Source: Nonomuraea guangzhouensis (lineage in GTDB: Bacteria > Actinomycetota > Actinomycetes > Streptosporangiales > Streptosporangiaceae). From it: 64,000 bases of DNA. Location of the stretch: contig NZ_JAHKRM010000012.1 in NCBI RefSeq assembly GCF_019396345.1, positions 186,001 through 250,000 on the forward strand, written 5' to 3'. The notes beneath the pieces were generated by a model. That model worked only from the letters and a program-made list of their open reading frames with translations. It was not told the origin of the DNA and searched no databases. Below, piece by piece: positions 49,910 through 56,499 of the stretch (its first letter is position 1; every line of letters begins with the position of its first letter). The position numbers were made by a program, and so were the translations under genes.

Positions 49910-51073
49910 ATGCGGATCACGGGGTATCGCACCACGACGACGGTCCAGGAATGGGGCCGTCCCGTCGGTGACGCCAACGGCGTCTTCGCCGACGGAGTCG
50001 TCTCGGTGCCGCTCGTCATGGTGGACACCGACGAGGGGATCACCGGCATCGGGCTCGGGCCGCATGTGGAGATCGAGGCTGTCTTCGCCGCGATCGAGGG
50101 CGAGGATCCGCGCGGCGTGACGGCGCTCTACGACCGCATGCTGCGGCAGACCTTCAAGGCGGGCCACGCCGGAGCCGTGTTCGGCACGATCGGCGCGCTC
50201 GACACCGCCCTGTGGGACATCAAGGCACAGGCGGCCGGTGAACCGCTCTGGCGGCTGCTCGGCGGCCGCGACCGGCGGGTGCCCGCCTACGCCTCGGGCC
50301 TCGACATCGGCCTGACCGACGACGAACTCGTCTCGGCCTACCAGGTCTACGCCGAGCACGGTCTGCGCGCGGCCAAGATCAAGGGTGGCCTCGACGTCGA
50401 ACGTGACCGGCACCGCCTGACGCTGGTACGGGACGTCCTGACCGAGGCCGGGCACGGCTCGCGGCCGGGCCTGATGCTCGATGTGAACGAGGCCTGGACT
50501 CGCAAGCAGGCGGTCCGGCACGTCTGCGAGCTCGAACGCACCCTGGATCTCACATGGATCGAAGAGCCGGTCCGGCGGTGGGACGCCGAAGGCCTGGCCG
50601 TCGTCGGCAACGGGATCCGCGCCTCCGTCGCCACGGGGGAGAACCTGACCGGGCTCGAGCAGTTCCGTCCGCTGCTGGCCGCGGGGGCGGTCGACATCGT
50701 CCAGACGGCCGCGGTCTGGGGGGTGACCCACTTCCTCCGGGTGTCCGCCCTGGCGCACGCCCATGACCTGCCGGTCAGCCCGATCGGCACCACGCCGGTA
50801 GCGCTGCTGCATGCCGCGACGTCGGTGCCGAACCACCTGGTCAGCGAGCTGCAGGACCTGCACCCGCCGGTCGGGTTGTCGCTCGACCTGTACGTCGAGG
50901 ACGGCGCCTTCATCCTCGGAGACGCGCCGGGTCTCGGCGTCACGATCGACGAGAACGCGATCAACGCGTTCACCCGCCGACCGGACGTCAGGGCCGCCAA
51001 GGGCCCCAACATCCGGCCGGAGCACGCCGGACGGCGGCTGCTGGCGGTCACCGGCGGCTTCCATCAGACCTAG
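49910..51073 (+). CDS. Enolase-superfamily (mandelate racemase/muconate lactonizing) sugar-acid dehydratase-like enzyme
   Basis: 387 residues. N-terminal capping domain and C-terminal barrel with the KxK motif (AAKIKGG) and metal ligands in MLDVNEAW (Asp), WIEEPV (Glu) and TGENLTG (Glu). Starts 1 base after the permease stop. Sugar-acid dehydratases and cycloisomerases of this type act on aldonic or uronic acids, which fits uptake of an acid sugar by the adjacent transporter. Exact substrate unknown. Confidence 0.88.
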   Translation: MRITGYRTTTTVQEWGRPVGDANGVFADGVVSVPLVMVDTDEGITGIGLGPHVEIEAVFAAIEGEDPRGVTALYDRMLRQTFKAGHAGAVFGTIGALDTALWDIKAQAAGEPLWRLLGGRDRRVPAYASGLDIGLTDDELVSAYQVYAEHGLRAAKIKGGLDVERDRHRLTLVRDVLTEAGHGSRPGLMLDVNEAWTRKQAVRHVCELERTLDLTWIEEPVRRWDAEGLAVVGNGIRASVATGENLTGLEQFRPLLAAGAVDIVQTAAVWGVTHFLRVSALAHAHDLPVSPIGTTPVALLHAATSVPNHLVSELQDLHPPVGLSLDLYVEDGAFILGDAPGLGVTIDENAINAFTRRPDVRAAKGPNIRPEHAGRRLLAVTGGFHQT

Positions 51074-51089
51074 TGTCATGCGCCGTTCG

Positions 51090-51146
51090 CCCGGACGCCG
51101 GTCACCGCCTCCCCCTGCTGGGCGGAGTAGGTGGCCGGCGTCCGGG
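51090..51146. terminator. Terminator between dehydratase and GH54 genes
   Basis: 12-base stem CCCGGACGCCGG / CCGGCGTCCGGG, extended inside by CACC/GGTG pairing, between convergent genes. Confidence 0.7.
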
Positions 51147-51171
51147 TTCGCCGGAGGTGAGTGAGGCCGGG

Positions 51172-52677
51172 TCAGCGGTAGCCGGCGGCGATGATGTCGG
51201 CCTGGACGGCGTTCTCCGTGGCGTCGGTGGGATAGCCGGCGACCATGGCTCCTTCGTAGAAGGTTCCGGCGCTGAGGTTGGCGCCGCCGTCGGGCTTGCA
51301 GCAGTCGCCGCCGCTGCCCAAGATGATGGCCCCTTGCTTCTTCATCGGGTTGTAGCCGTTGGGGAGGGACCCGTCGTACAAGGTGTACAGGCTGCCGGAC
51401 TGCGCGTTGCTGCCCTTCATGGCGAACCGGCTGGTGCCGTTGTTCTTCAGCGTGGCGGTGACGAACTTGTGGGGGAAGGCCCGCTGATTGGGGTTCCAGG
51501 ACTGGCTGCCGCCGGGGTAGAGCCCCCATTCGAGATCGGCCTGGACCCAGGGGCCGCGTCCCTGGCAGCCGCCGAACCAGCACTGGGTGCTGAAGTTGAT
51601 GGCGTCCATGGCGCCGGCGGCGTCGGCCTTCCTGGTCGTCTCGCTGTTGCCGTAGTCGAAGCAGCAGCCGCCGTTGACGTGGGTGCCGCTGGTCACCATG
51701 TACATGCCCTCGGGCGCGGTCCCCGTGGGCACGCCGGTCAGGTGGCCGTCCCGCCAGTAGCTGTTGCCGGGGTTGATATAGAGCGAGTACGCCTTGCCGC
51801 CGCCGACGGTGAGCGACTCGGTGGTCGCGATCGCGGGCCTGCTCTGAGGGGAGCCGGGGACCACGCTGGATCCCTGGTACCACAGGTCGTTGCCCCGACC
51901 GGACTGGTCGTACACGACGGTCATGACGCACGTGGTGCCGGTGCAGAACGAGTCCTGGGCGGCGGCGTCGGCGACACCGCCCGCGCTCAGCGCGCCGATG
52001 TTCCTGGTCGTGTTGTCGGATGAGCGCCTGACCTGGTACAGGTTGCCGCTGTAGGAGCCGTAGAGCGCCCGTGTCGTGCTGTGCGCGGCCACGCACGGCG
52101 TGCCGCCGGAGGCGTAGATGTCGCACGGGCGCGCGCCGGGCGGCTGCGGGGTCGGGGTCGGCGTCGGGGTGGGCCCGGCCCCGGTGGTCCATTTCTGGTT
52201 GGTGCCGCCGTGGCAGGTCCAGATCTGCGTCTTGGTGCCGTTGGCGGTGCCGGCGCCGCTCACGTCCAGGCACTTGTTCGCTCCGACGGCGGTAATGCTG
52301 CCGTCGGCGTTGAGGCGCCATTTCTGGTTGTTCTGTCCGTTGCAGTCCCAGATGATCACGCTGGTGCCGTCGGCGGTGCCGGCGCCGTAGACGTCCAGGC
52401 ACTTGGTGCCGGAGATCCGCAGCTCATCGGAGCTGGTGGCGGTCCACTGCTGGTTGGCCTGGCCGTTGCAGTCCCAGATCTGCGTCTGCGCGCCGTTCGT
52501 CTGCGAGGCGCTGACGTCCAGGCAACGCCCCGAGCCCACGCCCACCAGCGGCGTGGTCGCCGCCGAGGCGGGTGCCGACCAGGTCAGGGCGGCGGCCAGG
52601 AGCATTGCCAGCGCCGCCACCACAGCGGCGACGACGGCCGCCCGGGAGCCCGATAAGGGAACGGATGAAGGCTGCAT
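51172..52677 (-). CDS. Secreted GH54 alpha-L-arabinofuranosidase with N-terminal CBM13
   Basis: 501 residues; AAGGAG lies 6 bases before the ATG. Signal about 1-40; CBM13 about 45-164 (CLDVxxxxTNG repeats), a PT linker (about 170-180), then the GH54 catalytic domain from PCDIYASGGTPCVAAHS. The vicinal Cys pair GGCCFDYGN and the likely nucleophile Glu in VQADLEWGLYPG match AbfB-type enzymes. The usual C-terminal AbfB lectin (CBM42) is absent and a CBM13 stands at the front instead. It removes arabinose from arabinoxylan and arabinan. Confidence 0.92.
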   Translation of the reverse strand: MQPSSVPLSGSRAAVVAAVVAALAMLLAAALTWSAPASAATTPLVGVGSGRCLDVSASQTNGAQTQIWDCNGQANQQWTATSSDELRISGTKCLDVYGAGTADGTSVIIWDCNGQNNQKWRLNADGSITAVGANKCLDVSGAGTANGTKTQIWTCHGGTNQKWTTGAGPTPTPTPTPQPPGARPCDIYASGGTPCVAAHSTTRALYGSYSGNLYQVRRSSDNTTRNIGALSAGGVADAAAQDSFCTGTTCVMTVVYDQSGRGNDLWYQGSSVVPGSPQSRPAIATTESLTVGGGKAYSLYINPGNSYWRDGHLTGVPTGTAPEGMYMVTSGTHVNGGCCFDYGNSETTRKADAAGAMDAINFSTQCWFGGCQGRGPWVQADLEWGLYPGGSQSWNPNQRAFPHKFVTATLKNNGTSRFAMKGSNAQSGSLYTLYDGSLPNGYNPMKKQGAIILGSGGDCCKPDGGANLSAGTFYEGAMVAGYPTDATENAVQADIIAAGYR

Positions 52678-52732
52678 GTCGTACTCCTTGGAGGTAGGGC
52701 GAGACGGAGACAGCCGCGCTCGGAGACCGATG

Positions 52733-52744
52733 CGAATCGATTCG
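52733..52744. promoter_or_regulatory. CGAATCGATTCG operator (copy 3)
   Basis: Perfect palindrome 56 bases upstream of the GH54 start. Confidence 0.75.
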
Positions 52745-52897
52745 CCAACGGACTGAGCTCACTGAGGAGGGGGAGGCAGCGGTGTACGGCGAAGCACATA
52801 CGACGGGCGGACCGCCTGTCAAGGCTCCGTCCTGTCCGGCTGCCCGCCAGAAGCCCTGCCCGGCGGCGCTCATCGGCGACGCTTTTCAGCCGGGCTC

Positions 52898-52912
52898 GAT
52901 GAAACGTTCATC
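52898..52912. promoter_or_regulatory. GATGAA-nnn-TTCATC operator (copy 2)
   Basis: GATGAAACGTTCATC, the exact reverse complement of 36252-36266, between GH54 and the GntR gene. Confidence 0.6.
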
Positions 52913-52928
52913 CGCCGTCGGCGGCTGA

Positions 52929-53687
52929 TCAGGTCCCGTCAGTTCCCAGATCACTGGAGGAGAAGAGGCGCTGCTGGATCTCTCTCCGGTAGTCGTCGAG
53001 GGTGTTGTCGATGTGCGTGGCCGCGGCCTGGGCGGCCGCTTCCGGGTCGCCGGCCCGGATGGCCTGGTAAATGGCGTCGTGCTCCTCGACGGCCTTGGCG
53101 GCGTGCCCGCCCACCGAGCCGTGCAGCCCGATGAGGTTGGACTGCGCCTGCAGCCTGCGGGCCTCCCGCACCGCCACCTGGAGGAACATGTTGTGCGAGG
53201 CCGTGGCGATGGCCATGTGAAAGGTGTCGTCGCCCTTGTTGAACAGGTCTTCTTGTCCGGTATCGAAGCCGTGGCGGCACAGGCCGGCCGCCTCCTCGAT
53301 GGCCCTCAGCTCCGCGGGGGTGGCGCGGCGGGCGGCCAGCCTGCTGGTCTCCATTTCCTGCGCCCGGCGGAACTCGAACAGCATGTAGACGTGGTCGAGG
53401 TCGGTCGGGAGGAAGAAGGAGGCCCAGCGCCCGGTGCCGAACATCCCCTCGTCGTCGGCCACGTACAGGCCGCGGCCCTTCTGGGCGCGTACCCGGCCGA
53501 GCGCGGAGAGGATCTTCACGGCCTCGCGCACCACGGTGCGGCTGGTGCCCAGTTGCCGGGCCAGCTCGATCTCGGTCGGCATGCGGTCGCCCGGGCGCAG
53601 GCCGAGCCGGACGATGTATTCAAGCACCTGCTCGGCAGCCACCTCGTAGCCCGGCCGGTATCCGCTCTCGCGCGGGGTGTCGGTCAC
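52929..53687 (-). CDS. FadR/FCD-subfamily GntR regulator
   Basis: 252 residues. Winged helix RMPTEIELARQLGTSRTVVREAVKILSALGRVRAQKGRG and an FCD helical domain (DDTFHMAIATASHN ... VEEHDAIYQAIRAGDPEAA, the latter carrying a metal-ligand His). It diverges from the beta-helix glycosidase gene; the AGTATGACT dyad lies just upstream of its own start. Homologous to the GntR at 45914-46684 only in the family sense. Confidence 0.92.
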   Translation of the reverse strand: MTDTPRESGYRPGYEVAAEQVLEYIVRLGLRPGDRMPTEIELARQLGTSRTVVREAVKILSALGRVRAQKGRGLYVADDEGMFGTGRWASFFLPTDLDHVYMLFEFRRAQEMETSRLAARRATPAELRAIEEAAGLCRHGFDTGQEDLFNKGDDTFHMAIATASHNMFLQVAVREARRLQAQSNLIGLHGSVGGHAAKAVEEHDAIYQAIRAGDPEAAAQAAATHIDNTLDDYRREIQQRLFSSSDLGTDGT

Positions 53688-53715
53688 CGTGCTTCCTCCT
53701 CGCCGTTCCCTGCAA

Positions 53716-53724
53716 AGTATGACT
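53716..53724. promoter_or_regulatory. Candidate FCD-GntR operator
   Basis: AGTATGACT (AGT-atg-ACT dyad) 29 bases before the GntR start, with the same GTATGAC core as the site at 46753-46763. Confidence 0.45.
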
Positions 53725-53774
53725 GATGCGGGTGCCTCCCCAGCTCAGACGTACGGCCTGATTAGTACGACACA

Positions 53775-53789
53775 TATGAACGGTTCATA
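53775..53789. promoter_or_regulatory. TATGAA-cgg-TTCATA operator
   Basis: Perfect dyad of the ATGAAnnnTTCAT class in the GntR/beta-helix divergent region (53688-54023), which holds no other gene. Confidence 0.6.
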
Positions 53790-54023
53790 CGAGGGCGGTC
53801 GGCGCGGATAACCGTGATGGCAGGCATTGCCGCTGGTGAAGAAGGAATGCGGCTAACTGTGGCCATGCGCTAGGTGTGCAAATGGTGAAATAAGCGGGCT
53901 TAAGGTCTTGACGGCTATCAATACTCACAACGTAATTGGAGGCGAGGACCCTCAGAAGGGTGTCACCTGCCTGAGCAGCAGGGCGTGACCTGGCCACACC
54001 CGTTACCCCCCAAAGGAACAACT

Positions 54024-56405
54024 GTGCAGTCATCTTCGCCCGTCACGGCACCGAGACCGGCTCTGATCGGCATCGTCGCCGCGGCGCTGGCCGCGGCGTT
54101 CGCCCTCGTCACCCCCGCCACCCCGGCCTTCGCGGCCACCACGACCCTGTACGCGTCACCCACCGGCACCGGCACCGCCTGCACGTCCGCCCAGCCGTGC
54201 TCGCCGGCCGCGGCGCAGACGGCGGTACGGTCGCTGAACGGCGCGATGTCCGGTGACATCGTCGTGGAACTGGCCGACGGGGTGTACCGGCTCTCCGCGC
54301 CGCTCCGGCTGACCGCCGCCGATTCCGGGAACAACGGCTACTCCGTCAAATGGCAGGCCGCGGCGGGCGCCCACCCCGTCATCAGCGGAGCCAAGGCGGT
54401 CACCGGATGGACCGTGGCCGATTCGGGGAAGAACATCTGGCGCGCCGACGTCGGCACCGGGATCGACACCCGGCAGTTGTACGTCAACGGCGCCCTCGCC
54501 ACGCGGGCGCGTACGGCAGTGAACCGGTCGGACTTCACCGCGACCGGCACCGGCCTGAGGTTCGGCAACAGCGCGCTGAACTATCTGAACAACCTGGCCA
54601 ACCAGAACCGGGTCGAGATGGAGAGCGTGGGCTCGTTCACGGACCGCTACGTGACGGTACAGAGCATCAGCGGGAACTTCATCACGATGCGGCAGCCCGG
54701 CTGGAACAACAACACCTTCGGATACGACACCTTCACGCGGCCGCACCGGGCGGGTCCGCTCTACCTGGAGAACGCCTACGAGTTCCTGGACGCGCCGGGG
54801 GAGTGGTACATCAACCCCGGCACCGGCGTCCTGTACTACATCCCGGCTGCCGGGCAGAACATGAGCAATATCAGCGTCGAGCTGCCGATTCTCCAGTCCC
54901 TGGTGAATGTCGGAGGCACCTACGACGCGCCCGCGCACCACATCACGTTCGGCGGGATCACGTTCAGCGGGACGACCTGGCTCGGACCCAGCGGCGACCA
55001 GGGCTACGCGGACCAGCAGACCGGCGCCTACATCGCGGGCAACTGGGACTGGCCCGCCGACAGGCTGACCTCCTGCCAGGAGGGCTGCCGGCAGTTCGAG
55101 GCCGCGCGGCCGAACTGGTACCAGATGCCGGCAGCCGTACAGGTGTCCGCGGCCAACAACATCACCTTCACCGACTCCCGGTTCGTCAACCTCGGTCAGA
55201 CGGCCGTGGGCATCGGCAACGACGCCAACGCGCATGCCAGCGGTGTCGGCCTGGGCGCCGGCGACATCACGGTCACCCGGTCCGAGATCGCCCAGAGCTC
55301 GGCCGGCGGCATCGTGGTCGGCGGCGTGCGCGCCGACGCGCACCACCCCGGTGACCAGCGGATGATCAACCGGAACATCACCGTCAGCAACAACCGCATC
55401 CACGACCTGGGCCTGGACTACCGGGGCATCGTCTCGGTCCTGACCACCTACGTCACCGGCACCGACGTGTCACACAACGAGGTCTACAACCTGCCGTACA
55501 CCGGCATGTCGATCGGGTACGGCTGGGGCGCCAACGAGCCGGGCGGCAGCAACCAGTACGCCAACCGCGGCCTGTACAACTACCAGCCGCGTTACACCAC
55601 GCCCACCACCGCGTCCGGCAACAAGCTCACCGGCAACTACGTGCATGACGTCATGCAGCAGATGACCGATGGGGGCTGTATCTACACGCTGTCGTGGAAC
55701 CCGAACGCGGTGATCAGCGGCAACCACTGCCTCCGGACCAACGGCTGGTTCGGGATCTACTTCGACGAAGGCTCCAAGTACTACACCGTCACCGGCAACG
55801 TGCTCTCGAACACCGGCACCTGGGCCACCGCCAACTACTGGGGTGGCGAGAACATGGGGAACTTCACCGTCACCGGCAACTGGTCGACCAACGGCAGCAC
55901 CAACGTGACCAACGGCGACCGCGGCAATGTGGTGAACAACAATGCCACCGTCGCCAACGGCGCCTGGCCGGCGGGCGCCCAGGCGGTGATGGCGTCCGCC
56001 GGGCCCCAGGGCCAGCCTTCGGGGGGCGCGAGTGCGTACAAGGGTGCGGGGTCGGGGCGGTGCCTGGACGTCAGCGGAGCCTCGCAGGCCAACGGCGCGC
56101 AGGCGCAGATCTGGGACTGCAACGGCCAGGCCAACCAGCAGTGGACGGCGACCGCGAGCGGTGAGCTGCGGGTCTATGGCGGCAAGTGCCTGGACGTGAA
56201 CGGGGCCGGGACGGCGGACGGCACCAGCGTGATCATCTGGGACTGCAACGGACAGAACAACCAGAAATGGCGCCTCAACACCGACGGCACCATGACCGCG
56301 GTCGGCGCGAACAAGTGCCTGGACGTCAGCGGCACCGCCAACGGCACCAAGGCGCGCATCTGGACCTGCACCGGCGGCACCAATCAGAAGTGGACCCGCG
56401 CCTGA
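54024..56405 (+). CDS. Secreted right-handed beta-helix glycosidase (GH141-like) with CBM13
   Basis: 793 residues from GTG 54024 (AAAGGA 6 bases upstream). Signal about 1-38. The body (about 40-660) is a right-handed parallel beta-helix opening TTLYASPTGTGTACTSAQPC, with repeated NITxTxxxF turns (NNITFTDSRFVNLGQ, RNITVSNNRIHDLG, GNHCLRTNGWFGIYFDEGS). This layout is that of GH141-type fucosidase/xylanase proteins, with pectin-lyase-fold relatives as alternatives. CBM13 covers about 670-793. It would act outside the cell on a branched plant polymer; the catalytic residues cannot be fixed by eye. Confidence 0.8.
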   Translation: MQSSSPVTAPRPALIGIVAAALAAAFALVTPATPAFAATTTLYASPTGTGTACTSAQPCSPAAAQTAVRSLNGAMSGDIVVELADGVYRLSAPLRLTAADSGNNGYSVKWQAAAGAHPVISGAKAVTGWTVADSGKNIWRADVGTGIDTRQLYVNGALATRARTAVNRSDFTATGTGLRFGNSALNYLNNLANQNRVEMESVGSFTDRYVTVQSISGNFITMRQPGWNNNTFGYDTFTRPHRAGPLYLENAYEFLDAPGEWYINPGTGVLYYIPAAGQNMSNISVELPILQSLVNVGGTYDAPAHHITFGGITFSGTTWLGPSGDQGYADQQTGAYIAGNWDWPADRLTSCQEGCRQFEAARPNWYQMPAAVQVSAANNITFTDSRFVNLGQTAVGIGNDANAHASGVGLGAGDITVTRSEIAQSSAGGIVVGGVRADAHHPGDQRMINRNITVSNNRIHDLGLDYRGIVSVLTTYVTGTDVSHNEVYNLPYTGMSIGYGWGANEPGGSNQYANRGLYNYQPRYTTPTTASGNKLTGNYVHDVMQQMTDGGCIYTLSWNPNAVISGNHCLRTNGWFGIYFDEGSKYYTVTGNVLSNTGTWATANYWGGENMGNFTVTGNWSTNGSTNVTNGDRGNVVNNNATVANGAWPAGAQAVMASAGPQGQPSGGASAYKGAGSGRCLDVSGASQANGAQAQIWDCNGQANQQWTATASGELRVYGGKCLDVNGAGTADGTSVIIWDCNGQNNQKWRLNTDGTMTAVGANKCLDVSGTANGTKARIWTCTGGTNQKWTRA

Positions 56406-56436
56406 CACCGTCTGGCGACGCACCCTCGGCGCCTCA

Positions 56437-56452
56437 CTCTCGGGGACGAGAG
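56437..56452. terminator. Weak hairpin after the beta-helix gene
   Basis: CTCTCG-ggga-CGAGAG stem flanked by partly complementary GC runs, about 30 bases past the stop. Confidence 0.35.
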
Positions 56453-56470
56453 GCGGGCCCTCCCTTCGCT

Positions 56471-56482
56471 CGAATCGATTCG
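56471..56482. promoter_or_regulatory. CGAATCGATTCG operator (copy 4)
   Basis: Perfect palindrome ending 17 bases before the ATG of the sugar dehydrogenase gene, so it would directly block transcription or translation initiation. Confidence 0.75.
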
Positions 56483-56499
56483 ATAGCAGAGGAACGCTC

